Below, piece by piece: positions 9,072-17,408 of a stretch of DNA of 64,000 nt. Source of the DNA: Aquabacter sp. L1I39 (GTDB taxonomy: Bacteria > Pseudomonadota > Alphaproteobacteria > Rhizobiales > Xanthobacteraceae); contig NZ_CP072392.1 in assembly GCF_017742835.1 (NCBI RefSeq), forward strand, positions 1,596,385-1,660,384, in the 5' to 3' direction. The number at the start of each line of letters is the position of its first letter. The first letter of the stretch is position 1. Both the position numbers and the translations under genes were made by a program. Below the pieces are notes generated by a model. That model made no database searches and was not told where the DNA came from. It saw only the letters and a list, made by a program, of their open reading frames with translations.

Positions 9072-9997
9072 CAGAAACTCACGCGATCGGCGCCCTTGAG
9101 GCCGAGCGTGGCGCGGGCCTCGTCGGGGGTGGCGATCTCGTGGCCCAGTTCCTCCAGGATGCGGCGGATCTTGGCCACCTGCTCGGCATTGGAGGAGGCA
9201 AGCTGCCCGCGGCCGATGAACAGGCTGTCCTCCAGCCCCACCCGCACGTTGCCGCCCATCATGGCGGCCTGGGTGGCGAACGGCATCTGGTGGCGGCCCG
9301 CCGCCAGCACGGACCATTGGTAGTCCTTGCCGAACAGCTTGTCGGCCGTGCGCTTCATGAACATGAGGTTGTCCATGTCGGCGCCGATGCCGCCCAAGAT
9401 GCCGAAGATGAGCTGCAGGAAGACCGGCGGGCGGAACCAGCCCTGGTCCAGGCAATGGGCGAGGTTATAGAGGTGGCCCACGTCGTAGCATTCGTGCTCG
9501 AACTTGGTGCCGTGCTCCTCGCCCAGCATCTTGTAGATCCGTTCGATGTCGCCGAACGTGTTGCGGAAGATGAAGTCCTTGGTGCCGAGGAGGTAGGGCT
9601 CCTCCCACTCGTGCTTCCAGTTGGAATAGCGCTTGGCCAGGGGGTGCAGCGCGAAATTCATGGAGCCCATGTTCAGCGAGCACATTTCCGGCGCCGCCTG
9701 AAGCGGGGCGGCGAGGCGCTGCTCCACGGTCATGTTGAGGCCGCCGCCGGTGGTGATGTTGATCACCGCGTCGGTGGCCTGCTTGATGCGCGGCAGGAAT
9801 TCCATGAACACCGCCGGATCGGGCGTCGGGCGGCCGTCCTTGGGGTCGCGGGCATGCAGATGCAGGATGGCCGCGCCGGCTTCCGCCGCCGCGATGGCCT
9901 GCTCGGCGATCTGGTCGGGCGTGATGGGCAAAGCGTCGGACATGGTGGGCGTGTGGATGCCGCCCGTCACCGCGCAGGTAATGATGACCTTGCTCAA
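9071..9997 (-). CDS. Beta-keto acid cleavage enzyme (BKACE, DUF849 family)
   Basis: A 308-residue zinc-dependent TIM-barrel enzyme that condenses a beta-keto acid with acetyl-CoA and cleaves it to acetoacetate and a new CoA ester, as in 3-keto-5-aminohexanoate cleavage enzyme. The start is KVIITCAVTGGIHTPTMS and the zinc histidines are H46 and H48 in ILHLHARD. The family has many substrates, including dehydrocarnitine and keto-adipate-like acids, so the exact one is open. It lies between cyclase and SMP-30 genes in one operon. Start ATG at 9997. Confidence 0.88.
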   Translation of the reverse strand: MSKVIITCAVTGGIHTPTMSDALPITPDQIAEQAIAAAEAGAAILHLHARDPKDGRPTPDPAVFMEFLPRIKQATDAVINITTGGGLNMTVEQRLAAPLQAAPEMCSLNMGSMNFALHPLAKRYSNWKHEWEEPYLLGTKDFIFRNTFGDIERIYKMLGEEHGTKFEHECYDVGHLYNLAHCLDQGWFRPPVFLQLIFGILGGIGADMDNLMFMKRTADKLFGKDYQWSVLAAGRHQMPFATQAAMMGGNVRVGLEDSLFIGRGQLASSNAEQVAKIRRILEELGHEIATPDEARATLGLKGADRVSF

Positions 9998-10058
9998 GGT
10001 TGCGTCTCCCGAGGCGTGTTCGATGTCAGGGGGCCGCGCGGGGATCCCGCGCCGGCAA

Positions 10059-10832
10059 TCAGTCGGGCAGGATGGCGACCGCCCGGGTCCAGCCGGCGGA
10101 GGCCGCGCGGATCTTCACCGGAAAACAGGAGACCGTGAAGCCGGTGGCCGGCAGCACTTCCAGATTGTGCAGCTTCTCGATCTGGCAATAGCCCTTCTCG
10201 CGTCCGGCCTTGTGGCCTTCCCAGATGAGGGAGGCATCCCCCGTCTCGGCAAAGCGCCGGGCGGTGAAGGAAAAGGGCGCATCCCAGCTCCAGCCGTCCG
10301 TGCCGACGACGCGAATGCCCTGGTCGACCAGGTGGAGCGTAGCGGCGCGGCCGAAGCCGCAGCCCTTGTCCACATAATCTGCTTGGCCATAACGGGCGCC
10401 GGCGGCGGTGTTGGCGATGACGATGTCGAGGGGCTGGAGGCGATGGCCGATGCGGGCCAGCTCGGCGTCGATTTCGTTGGGGGTCACCACATGGCCATCG
10501 GGCAAATGGCGGAAGTCCAGCTTCACGCCGGGGCGGAAGCACCAGTCGAGGGGGATCTCGTCGATGGTGCTGGCCCGGGCCCCGCCATCCATGGTGGGGT
10601 GATAGTGCCAGGGGGCATCCACATGGGTGCCGTTATGGGTGGAGATGTGCGCCGTCTCCACCGCCCAGCCCATGCCATCGGGAAGCTGCTCGGGCTTCAA
10701 ACCCGGAAAGGCCCCGGCCAGTACGCCGGCGGTCTCCGCATGGGCGGAATAGTCGATGCGCACCCGCTGGAAGGGCGGGTCGGCGGGGACGTCATTCTCC
10801 AGGGGGATGGAGATATCGATGAATCTCGGCAA
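10059..10832 (-). CDS. Cyclase family protein (kynurenine formamidase-like metal hydrolase)
   Basis: About 257 residues. The family signature H-N-G-T-H-V-D-A-P-W-H is complete (H66, H70, D72, H76), so a metal-dependent amide or lactone hydrolase is expected. Start: TTG at 10832 gives MPRFIDISIP, with GGAAG five bases upstream. The in-frame ATG at 10886 adds a very basic stretch, lacks a ribosome site and sits inside an operator-like palindrome, so it was not chosen. First gene of the BKACE operon, 61 bp before BKACE, and divergent from the TetR gene. Kynurenine formamidase activity itself is not implied. Confidence 0.8.
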   Translation of the reverse strand: MPRFIDISIPLENDVPADPPFQRVRIDYSAHAETAGVLAGAFPGLKPEQLPDGMGWAVETAHISTHNGTHVDAPWHYHPTMDGGARASTIDEIPLDWCFRPGVKLDFRHLPDGHVVTPNEIDAELARIGHRLQPLDIVIANTAAGARYGQADYVDKGCGFGRAATLHLVDQGIRVVGTDGWSWDAPFSFTARRFAETGDASLIWEGHKAGREKGYCQIEKLHNLEVLPATGFTVSCFPVKIRAASAGWTRAVAILPD

Positions 10833-10880
10833 GGGCGCTTCCGTCCGGTTTCGCGCGGCGCGCTTTCGGCGCCTTCTTTT

Positions 10881-10923
10881 ATACATGCGTATATTTTTTT
10901 GTACGATTGTTCAACATACAATC
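10881..10923. promoter_or_regulatory. Candidate TetR operators in divergent promoter region
   Basis: An AT-rich stretch in a GC-rich background holds two palindromes: ATAC-ATGC-GTAT (10881-10892) and GATTGT-N7-ACAATC (10905-10923). The second lies inside a larger imperfect repeat, TTGTACG...CATACAA. They lie between the cyclase operon and the TetR gene, where TetR repressors usually bind. The binding itself is inferred. Confidence 0.55.
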
Positions 10924-11043
10924 CGATGCTGCTTACCGACCTCGTCGACGGAGGGGTTTTGCGCCCGGCGGCGCGGCCCGCCATAGTACGCATGTTGCGA
11001 CAGGATCAGGCCCAAAAAGACCAGAATGGACCGGGAAGAGACC

Positions 11044-11844
11044 ATGGCCCCGCCGCCCGAGGAAAACGCCCCGCCCGCCAAGACGGCGCGCAAGCGGACC
11101 AGCGGCCGCGCCGCCGCTCCCACAGGCGCGCCCAAGCCGGCGCGGGCGCGTCCCCGCTCGGCCGTCCCCGCCGCCGAGGCGCAGCGGCCCGACCGGCGGG
11201 CGGACATATTGGAAAGCGCGGAAATCCTGTTCGCCGAGCGCGGCTATGCGGCCGTCTCGGTGCGCGACATCGCGGCGCGCGCGGGCGTGCCGCTGGCGCT
11301 GGTGGGCTATTATTTCGGCCGCAAGCCTGAGCTCTTCGCCACCGTCTTCGAGCACCGCAAGGTCAATCTGGATGAGCGCATCGCGCGCATCCGGGAGGTG
11401 GGCGCCAAGGGGCCGGGACGAGGCCGGGTGGAGGAGATCGTGCGCGCCTGGGCCGAGCCCGTGGTGCGCCTGCACGGCACGGCGAGCGGGGATTCCTTCT
11501 CGCTGCTCGTCGCGCGCACGGCGTGGGACCCGGGGCCGGAGGCCACCGCCATCATCGAGCGCTTCTATGATCCGCTGGTGGACGCCTTCCTGGAGGCCAT
11601 GGGCGCCGCCCTACCCGGTACGGAACGCGGGCGCCTGCTGTGGGCTTATGAATATGCGGTGGGAGCGCTGCTCATGTATGTGGCCGACAAGCGCATCGAG
11701 CGCCTGTCCGGCGGCACCGCCACTGCCGGCGATCCGGCCGTGTTCGAGCCCTTCGTGCGCTTCGTGAGCGCTGGCATTCCCGCCGCCGTGGAAGCCGGTG
11801 ATCCCGCGGGCCTCGAAGGGCGGGAGGGACATAAGACAAAATAA
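11044..11844 (+). CDS. TetR/AcrR-family transcriptional regulator
   Basis: About 266 residues. A basic, proline-rich, low-complexity N-terminal extension of some 45 residues precedes a standard TetR HTH (ADILESAEILFAERGYAAVS, then VRDIAARAGVPLALVGYYFG, RKPELF). The rest is an all-helical ligand and dimer domain. ATG 11044 was chosen because GGAAGAG precedes it; ATG 11026 in frame lacks a ribosome site. It is divergent from the cyclase-BKACE operon, with operator-like palindromes between, so local repression is likely. Its stop codon falls inside the large inverted repeat that precedes the next gene. Confidence 0.87.
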   Translation: MAPPPEENAPPAKTARKRTSGRAAAPTGAPKPARARPRSAVPAAEAQRPDRRADILESAEILFAERGYAAVSVRDIAARAGVPLALVGYYFGRKPELFATVFEHRKVNLDERIARIREVGAKGPGRGRVEEIVRAWAEPVVRLHGTASGDSFSLLVARTAWDPGPEATAIIERFYDPLVDAFLEAMGAALPGTERGRLLWAYEYAVGALLMYVADKRIERLSGGTATAGDPAVFEPFVRFVSAGIPAAVEAGDPAGLEGREGHKTK

Positions 11845-11873
11845 GACAAACAGTCTTTGTCATATTTTGTCTT
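11833..11873. promoter_or_regulatory. 18-bp inverted repeat with four GACAAA units upstream of DJ-1 family gene
   Basis: Left arm 11833-11850 and right arm 11856-11873 are complementary at 17 of 18 positions around a 5-base loop. Each arm contains two GACAAA-type units, giving four copies. It is AT-rich without a GC stem or T-tract, so it is not a normal terminator. A TTGACG hexamer (11872-11877) abuts the right arm and may be a -35 box for the downstream gene. Operator function, possibly for the nearby MocR protein, is inferred. Confidence 0.6.
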
Positions 11874-11943
11874 GACGATCCGCCCCTGCGGCCGCACACC
11901 TTTGGCACGGCCTCCTTCCCGGCTGGCCGAAGGAGCGACAGCC

Positions 11944-12648
11944 ATGATCCCCGCCGACCGGCACCTTCAGATCGGCTCCATCCTGTTCGACGGGCTGGAC
12001 CAGATCGACTTCACCGGCCCCTTCGAGGTGCTCTCCCGCATCCCCAATTCCACCCTGCATGTGGCCGGCAAGACCACCGTGCCGGTGAAGGACACGCGCG
12101 GCCTCACCCTCGTGCCGGACAAGACCTTCGCCGAGGTGCCCCGACTCGACGTGCTGCACGTGCCCGGCGGGCCGGGGCAGGAAGCGCTGATGGAGGACGA
12201 GGAGACCCTCGCCTTCATCCGCCAGCAGGCGGAAGGCGCGCTGTTCGTGCTCTCCGTCTGCACCGGCGCCCTGGTGTGCGGGGCGGCGGGCCTGCTGAAG
12301 GGACGCCGCGCCACCACCCATTGGGCGGCCATGGACGTGCTGCCCCTGCTCGGCGCCATTCCGGTGCATGACCGGGTGGTGATCGACGGCAATGCCATCT
12401 TCGCCGGCGGCGTGACCTCCGGCATCGACGGCGCCTTGCAGCTCGCCGCCTTGCTGCGGGGCGATGCGGCGGCCCAGCAGATCCAGCTCTATATGCAATA
12501 CCAGCCCGAGCCGCCCTTCGATGCCGGCACGCCGGAGCGCGCGCCCGCGGCGGTGGTCGCCGCGGCGCGGGAGATGTTCGCCCCCATCACCGCCCGCCGC
12601 CTGGAAACGGCCCGGCGCGTGGCGGGTCGGCTGGGCCTGACGGCGTGA
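11944..12648 (+). CDS. DJ-1/PfpI family protein, isonitrile hydratase-like
   Basis: A 234-residue glutamine amidotransferase-like (class I GATase) protein of the GlxA/InhA branch without an AraC DNA-binding tail. The nucleophile elbow is C106 in SVCTGALVCG and THWAAMDVL follows, as in isonitrile hydratase InhA of Pseudomonas, which converts isonitriles to N-substituted formamides. The ATG has AAGGAG eight bases upstream. It is convergent with the MocR gene, whose end lies 15 bp away. The InhA assignment rests on the overall pattern and length; other small-molecule hydrolase activities are possible. Confidence 0.75.
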   Translation: MIPADRHLQIGSILFDGLDQIDFTGPFEVLSRIPNSTLHVAGKTTVPVKDTRGLTLVPDKTFAEVPRLDVLHVPGGPGQEALMEDEETLAFIRQQAEGALFVLSVCTGALVCGAAGLLKGRRATTHWAAMDVLPLLGAIPVHDRVVIDGNAIFAGGVTSGIDGALQLAALLRGDAAAQQIQLYMQYQPEPPFDAGTPERAPAAVVAAAREMFAPITARRLETARRVAGRLGLTA

Positions 12649-12663
12649 GCGCGCGGGGGCCGC

Positions 12664-13959
12664 TCAGGCTCCCCGCACCACCACCTCGTCCCGCAGGATG
12701 GCGGCAAGGGCACGGGCGAAAGCGACAGCCTCATCGTCCTCCAGCGCGCTGGTGGTGATGCGGATTGCGGGCGGAGCGGCGAGCCGGAAGGCGGCTCCCG
12801 GCCGCGCCGTCCAGCCCGCATCCAGAAGGCGGCGCGTCACCGCATCCTCGTCCGCCACGGGGATCCACAGATTCATGCCGTCCCGTCCCCGGGCCTCGAT
12901 GCCCTCGGCGGCCAGCGCAGCCCGGGCGGCCTCCCGCCGGCGGGCATAGCTTGCCCGCGCCCGCGCCACCTGCTGGGCATGACCGGGCACCGTGAGCACC
13001 GCCTTCACGCAGCCTTGCAGGATGGAACTGACCCAGCGGGCGGAACAGGCGGCAAGGGGCAGGCAGGCGCGGCGCACCGCGCGGCTGGAACTGACCACCG
13101 CCAGCCGCAGGTCCGGCCCCGCCACCTTGGACACCGAGCGGATGATGGCCCAATGGGGCCGGTCGGGCGCCACCAGCGTCATGGCGGGCGCCACGGAAAG
13201 GGGGGCGAAGTGGTCGTCCTCCAGCAACAGCACGTCGGGATGGGCGCGCAGCACGTCGCCCAAGGCGGCGCGGCGCGCCGGGCTCCAGAAACCGCCCAGG
13301 GGATTTTGCGCCCGGGGGGTGAGGATCACTGCCCGCGCCCCGGCCTCAAGCGCACGGGCAAGGCCCTCCGGCGTCACGCCTTCCTCGTCCACCGCCATGG
13401 GGAGGACGGGGTATCCCGCCTGCCGGGCAAAGCCCAGCGTGGTCATGAAGCAGGGATCCTCCACCCCGAGCGGCGCGCTGGACGGCACCATCTTGCGCAG
13501 GATGAGCCCCACCGCGTCGAACGTGCCGGAGGCCAGCCACAGATCGCCCGCGGGCAGACCGTCGCGGCCAAATTCGTCACGGAAGTGCGCCATCAGCTCG
13601 GGATCGTCCGGGGCATCCTCATAGGCACGGGGCTGCCAGGCCAAGGTCTTGAGCACGGCGTTGAGGTCCGGCAGCAAGGCAAGGTCGGGATTGCCGCCCG
13701 ACAGGTCGCGCGCGGCAGCGCGCCGCGCCAGGGGCGCGCCCGTGGCCGGCGCGATACGGCTGCCCTGCCGCCCCCGACCCTCCAGCAGCCCGGCCGCCGC
13801 CAGATGCCGATAGGCCACCGCAACCGTGTTGCGGTTCACCCCCAATTGCTCCGCCAGCCCTCGCACCGTGGGCAGCGCCTCCCCCCGCGCCAGCTGTCCC
13901 CCTTCCACCGCCACGCGGATGGAGTGGGCGATCTCGCTGGGGGTGCGGCCGGCAATCAC
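12664..13959 (-). CDS. MocR-type GntR regulator with aminotransferase-like PLP domain
   Basis: 431 residues in the MocR/PdxR/GabR layout. A GntR winged helix spans residues 1-70 (ALPTVRGLAEQLGVNRNTVA), followed by a type I aminotransferase fold. The PLP lysine is K278 in RSVSKVAGPDLRL, and LLEDDHF supplies the conserved aspartate region. The start ATG at 13959 follows GAGGAG. These proteins sense PLP or amino compounds and usually activate a neighbour while repressing themselves. Here the neighbour is the convergent isonitrile hydratase-like gene. Both promoters carry GACAA/TTGTC palindromes. Confidence 0.87.
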   Translation of the reverse strand: MIAGRTPSEIAHSIRVAVEGGQLARGEALPTVRGLAEQLGVNRNTVAVAYRHLAAAGLLEGRGRQGSRIAPATGAPLARRAAARDLSGGNPDLALLPDLNAVLKTLAWQPRAYEDAPDDPELMAHFRDEFGRDGLPAGDLWLASGTFDAVGLILRKMVPSSAPLGVEDPCFMTTLGFARQAGYPVLPMAVDEEGVTPEGLARALEAGARAVILTPRAQNPLGGFWSPARRAALGDVLRAHPDVLLLEDDHFAPLSVAPAMTLVAPDRPHWAIIRSVSKVAGPDLRLAVVSSSRAVRRACLPLAACSARWVSSILQGCVKAVLTVPGHAQQVARARASYARRREAARAALAAEGIEARGRDGMNLWIPVADEDAVTRRLLDAGWTARPGAAFRLAAPPAIRITTSALEDDEAVAFARALAAILRDEVVVRGA

Positions 13960-14015
13960 GGGGTTCTCCTCGAAGGGATTCTGGCTGGACTGAGGACCAG
14001 ACTAAGACTCTGCAC

Positions 14016-14040
14016 TGCAGACAAAGTCAAATTGTCTGCA
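14016..14040. promoter_or_regulatory. Perfect 9-bp palindrome upstream of MocR gene
   Basis: TGCAGACAA (14016-14024) and TTGTCTGCA (14032-14040) flank 7 bases. On the minus strand a TTGACT -35-like hexamer sits in the spacer, placing the palindrome across the MocR promoter. It overlaps the last codons of the LysR gene. The GACAA core recurs in the repeat at 11833-11873. Confidence 0.6.
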
Positions 14041-14977
14041 ATGTTGGTGCGGCCGCGACGGCGCAGGCCGTGCCGCTCGCCTCCAGGAAATGCTGGAGGC
14101 GGGGCACCATGAAGTCCAGGAAGGCGCGCACCCGCCGGGGCATGCGTGGGCCGCCGAGGAAGACGGCGTGCACGCCCTCCTCATCGGGCGCGATCACGTC
14201 GGTGAGCACCTCCACCAGGCGACCGGCCGCCACGTCTTCCCGCATATGGAAGTCCGCGAGGCGGGCGAGACCGACGCCGGCCAGCGCCATCTGGCGCAGC
14301 GTCTCGCCATTATTGGACAGCAGCGCGCCGCGCACCGCCCGCTCCGCCACACGCCCGCCCTCCCGCATGGGCCAGACCGGGACGGCGCGGCGGAAGTTGA
14401 AGCCCAGGCAATTGTGGTGGGCCAGATCCTCCACCGTGCGCGGGATGCCGTGGCGCTCCAGATAAGCGGGCGCGGCCACGATCTTGCGGCGCGCGGTGCC
14501 CAGCCGACGGGCGGTGACGCCGGAATCCGGCAGTGGGCCGACACGGAAGGCCACGTCGGTGCGATCCAGATAAAGGTCCACCAGTTCGTCGGACAAGGAC
14601 AGGTCCAGCACGATATGGGGATAGGCCTGCCAGAAGGCGGGCAGCAGCGGTTCGAGGCCATGAATGCCCAGCGCCACGGAAATGTTCACCCGCACCGTGC
14701 CTTCCGGGCAGGCGGCATCGCGGGAGAGATCCCGCTCCACCTCGTCCAGTTCCTGGAGCAGGGCCTGGCTGCGCTCATAATAAAGCTGGCCCTCGGCGGT
14801 GAGCGACAGGCGGCGGGTGGAGCGCTCCACCAGCCGCACGCCGAGCCGCGCCTCGATGCGCGCCACCAGCTTGCTCACCGTGGAGGGCGTCATGCGCATG
14901 AGCCGCGCCGCCTCGGAGAAGCTGCCCGCCTCCACCACCCGCAGGAAGACCTGCATCTCGCCCGCGCGATTATCCAT
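14027..14977 (-). CDS. LysR-family transcriptional regulator
   Basis: 316 residues. The N-terminal winged HTH reads MQVFLRVVEAGSFSEAARLM, then RMTPSTVSKLVARIEARLGV and RLVERSTRRLSLTAEG. A LysR substrate-binding domain follows from about residue 95. ATG 14977 (MDNRAGEMQ) fits the family start; ATG 15007 would add ten residues. It is divergent from the aldo/keto reductase gene and a CTGTGA-N7-TCACAG palindrome sits between them, so this reductase and the MFS gene after it are probable targets. The inducer is unknown. Confidence 0.87.
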   Translation of the reverse strand: MDNRAGEMQVFLRVVEAGSFSEAARLMRMTPSTVSKLVARIEARLGVRLVERSTRRLSLTAEGQLYYERSQALLQELDEVERDLSRDAACPEGTVRVNISVALGIHGLEPLLPAFWQAYPHIVLDLSLSDELVDLYLDRTDVAFRVGPLPDSGVTARRLGTARRKIVAAPAYLERHGIPRTVEDLAHHNCLGFNFRRAVPVWPMREGGRVAERAVRGALLSNNGETLRQMALAGVGLARLADFHMREDVAAGRLVEVLTDVIAPDEEGVHAVFLGGPRMPRRVRAFLDFMVPRLQHFLEASGTACAVAAAPTLQTI

Positions 14978-14990
14978 GCGCTCCCACCAC

Positions 14991-15009
14991 CTGTGATCTC
15001 GGTTCACAG
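14991..15009. promoter_or_regulatory. Candidate LysR operator
   Basis: Perfect inverted repeat CTGTGA-N7-TCACAG, 14 bp upstream of the LysR start and facing the aldo/keto reductase gene. Its size and place match LysR-type T-N11-A sites. Binding is inferred. Confidence 0.5.
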
Positions 15010-15128
15010 ATCATGGGACGCGCGGGGCGATTATCAAGCCCGCTCGCGCGGCCTATCTCCGGCGTCATGTGCCATTCCCGCACCCGCCCGGCCGCCTTGG
15101 CCGAAGGTGCCTGCCCGAAAGAGGCCCC

Positions 15129-15953
15129 ATGCAGACCGTCACCACGCACGGCGCGACCCTTCCCGCCCTCGGCTTCGGCGTCTTCCGCATGTCGGATGCC
15201 GAGGTGGAGCGGGTGGTGCCCGCCGCCCTTGAAGCCGGCTTCCGCCATTTCGACACCGCCCAGATCTATGCCAACGAGGCAGCGCTCGGCCGCGCGCTGG
15301 AAAAGGCCGGCGCCCGGCGGGAAGACCTGTTCCTGACCACCAAGGTGTGGGTGGACAAATATGCCCCCGGCCCCTTCGCCGCCTCTGTGGATGAAAGCCT
15401 GGAGCGCCTGAAGACCGACCGGGTCGACCTGCTCCTCCTCCATTGGCCGGGCGAGGCCGTGCCCATCGCCGAGCAGATCGCGCTCCTCAATGAGGTTCAG
15501 GCCGCCGGCAAGGCGCGCTTCATCGGCGTCAGCAACCAGAACATCGCGCAAATGCAGCAGTCGGCAGCGCTGTCCAAGGCGCCCATCGTCACCAACCAGG
15601 TGGAGCTGCATCCCTATCTGCCCCAGCTGGCGCTCGCCACCGCCGCGCGGGAGGCGGGCATCGCGCTCACCGCCTATTACGGCATGGCCGATGGCGCGGT
15701 TCCCAAGGACCCGGTCCTCCAGGCCATCGGCGCCCGCCATGGCAAGAGCGCGGCCCAGGTGGCGCTGCGCTGGCTGGTGCAGCAGGGCTATGTGGCCCTC
15801 TCCAAGACCGCCCGCCCGGAGCGGGTGAAGGAGAACATCGCCATCTTCGACTTCGCGCTGGATGAGGCGGACCTCGCCGCAATCGCCGCGCTCGCCCGGC
15901 CCGACGGCCGTCTCGTGAACCCCCGCGGCCTCGCCCCGGCCTGGGATGCGTGA
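15129..15953 (+). CDS. Aldo/keto reductase
   Basis: A 274-residue NADPH-dependent TIM-barrel oxidoreductase close in size and pattern to 2,5-diketo-D-gluconate reductase (DkgB-like). The catalytic tetrad is complete: D42, Y47 (FDTAQIY), K72 (TTKVW) and H105 (LLHWP). GVSNQN and LSKTARPERVKEN match the family signatures, the latter binding the cofactor phosphate. ATG 15129 follows AGAGG. It is divergent from LysR and ten bases before the MFS gene. Likely reduces a reactive carbonyl or keto sugar; the substrate is not readable. Confidence 0.88.
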   Translation: MQTVTTHGATLPALGFGVFRMSDAEVERVVPAALEAGFRHFDTAQIYANEAALGRALEKAGARREDLFLTTKVWVDKYAPGPFAASVDESLERLKTDRVDLLLLHWPGEAVPIAEQIALLNEVQAAGKARFIGVSNQNIAQMQQSAALSKAPIVTNQVELHPYLPQLALATAAREAGIALTAYYGMADGAVPKDPVLQAIGARHGKSAAQVALRWLVQQGYVALSKTARPERVKENIAIFDFALDEADLAAIAALARPDGRLVNPRGLAPAWDA

Positions 15954-15963
15954 GGATCTCGCC

Positions 15964-17175
15964 ATGGACCAGAACACCACCGCCCCGCAGGCCACGCACG
16001 AGACCCCGCACGCGGGCTGGGCGCTCTTCGCCCTCGCCATCGGCGCCTTCGGCATCGGCACCACCGAGTTTTCGCCCATGGGCCTCCTGCCCGTGATTGC
16101 TGAGGGGGTGGATGTCTCCATCCCCACCGCCGGGCTGCTCATTTCCGCCTATGCCATCGGCGTCATGGTGGGCGCGCCCATCATGACGCTGGCCTTCTCC
16201 CGCTTCGGCAAGCGCACGGCGCTGATGCTGCTCATGGCCATCTTCACCCTCGGCAACATCATGTCGGCCCTGGCGCCGGGCTATTTCACCCTGCTCGCCT
16301 CGCGCCTCGTCACCAGCCTCAACCATGGCGCCTTCTTCGGGCTCGGCGCGGTGGTGGCGGCGAGCGTGGTGCCGAAGGAGCGGCAGGCGAGCGCGGTGGC
16401 GGCCATGTTCATGGGGCTCACCATCGCCAATATTGGCGGCGTGCCCGCCGCCACCTGGGTCGGCCAGCAGGTGGGCTGGCGCATGGCGTTTGCCGGCACG
16501 GCAGTGCTCGGCCTCATTGCCATCGCGGCCCTGTGGATCGCCTTGCCGCACGGGGCGGCGGGCCGCATGCCGGACGTGCGGCGGGAATTGTCCGTGCTCA
16601 CCCGTCCCGCCGTGCTCCTGGCGCTCGCCACCACGGTGATGGGCTCGGCCGCCATGTTCGCGCTCTACACCTATGTGGCGCCGGCGCTCACCACCATTAC
16701 GGGCGCCTCCGGCGGCTTCGTGACGCTGGGTCTCGTGCTCATCGGCCTTGGATTTACCATCGGCAACTGGCTGGGGGGGCGGCTCGCCGACTGGTCGCTG
16801 GAAGGCGCGACGCGGATCTTCCTCGCCTCCGTCGTCATCATCATGCTGGTGCTGCCCTTCGCGCTGCAAAGCCATGCGGGCGCCGCCATCGGCCTGCTCG
16901 TCTGGGGCGCGGCCACCTTCGCCCTCGTGCCGCCGGTGCAGATGCGGGTGATGGAAGCCGCCGCCGAGGCGCCGGGCCTCGCCTCCGCCATCAATATCGG
17001 CGCCTTCAACCTGGGAAATGCCGTGGGCGCGGCGGTGGGGGCCGCCGTCATCAGCCTCGGCCTTGGCTATGCGGCGGTGTCCGTTTCCGGCGCCCTGCTG
17101 GCCACCGCCGGCCTTCTGCTGGTGGTGGCAGGCGGGCGCCACAAGGCGCGGGCCCTCGCCTCCTGCGGCGCCTGA
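15964..17175 (+). CDS. MFS transporter, AraJ/drug-proton antiporter type
   Basis: A 403-residue, twelve-helix major facilitator. GIGTTEFSPMGLLPVIAEG in helix 1 is typical of the sugar-efflux and AraJ/YdhP-like DHA1 exporters, and the loop after helix 2 has RFGKRTALM. ATG 15964 follows GAGGATCTC and lies ten bases after the aldo/keto reductase stop, so the two form an operon under the divergent LysR. An exporter paired with a carbonyl reductase suggests detoxification of a small compound. Confidence 0.85.
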   Translation: MDQNTTAPQATHETPHAGWALFALAIGAFGIGTTEFSPMGLLPVIAEGVDVSIPTAGLLISAYAIGVMVGAPIMTLAFSRFGKRTALMLLMAIFTLGNIMSALAPGYFTLLASRLVTSLNHGAFFGLGAVVAASVVPKERQASAVAAMFMGLTIANIGGVPAATWVGQQVGWRMAFAGTAVLGLIAIAALWIALPHGAAGRMPDVRRELSVLTRPAVLLALATTVMGSAAMFALYTYVAPALTTITGASGGFVTLGLVLIGLGFTIGNWLGGRLADWSLEGATRIFLASVVIIMLVLPFALQSHAGAAIGLLVWGAATFALVPPVQMRVMEAAAEAPGLASAINIGAFNLGNAVGAAVGAAVISLGLGYAAVSVSGALLATAGLLLVVAGGRHKARALASCGA

Positions 17176-17199
17176 CCGGACGCCCTTTTCACGCGGACA

Positions 17200-17227
17200 C
17201 CCCCCGGCCCCGGCCGGGGGTTTTTTT
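17200..17227 (+). terminator. Intrinsic terminator after MFS gene
   Basis: GC stem CCCCCGGCC / GGCCGGGGG with a very short loop, followed directly by seven T residues (17221-17227). It insulates the kdp region downstream. Confidence 0.92.
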
Positions 17228-17251
17228 GTGCCCGGCCACTGGCCCGAAATC

Positions 17252-17275
17252 TTTATGAGATTTTTATTTTTACCC
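17252..17275 (+). promoter_or_regulatory. Candidate KdpE-binding T-rich box upstream of kdp operon
   Basis: A T-rich tract (TTTATGAGATTTTTATTTTT, then ACCC) stands out in GC-rich DNA about 130 bp before the first small kdp ORF. It resembles the E. coli kdpFABC site bound by KdpE, also T-rich and ending in ACCC-like bases. A second short T-run lies at 17294-17298. KdpE is encoded in this same operon. Confidence 0.5.
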
Positions 17276-17408
17276 TGCGTCCGCCGTCTCGAATTTTTAT
17301 GCGCGAAGTGACACCTTGATCCTACAGCGCCGCGACAGAACATGTCGCCGCTGAACACGACCGCGAGATTTATTCCCCGGCCGATCATCTTCGCATGAGC
17401 CAGAAACG

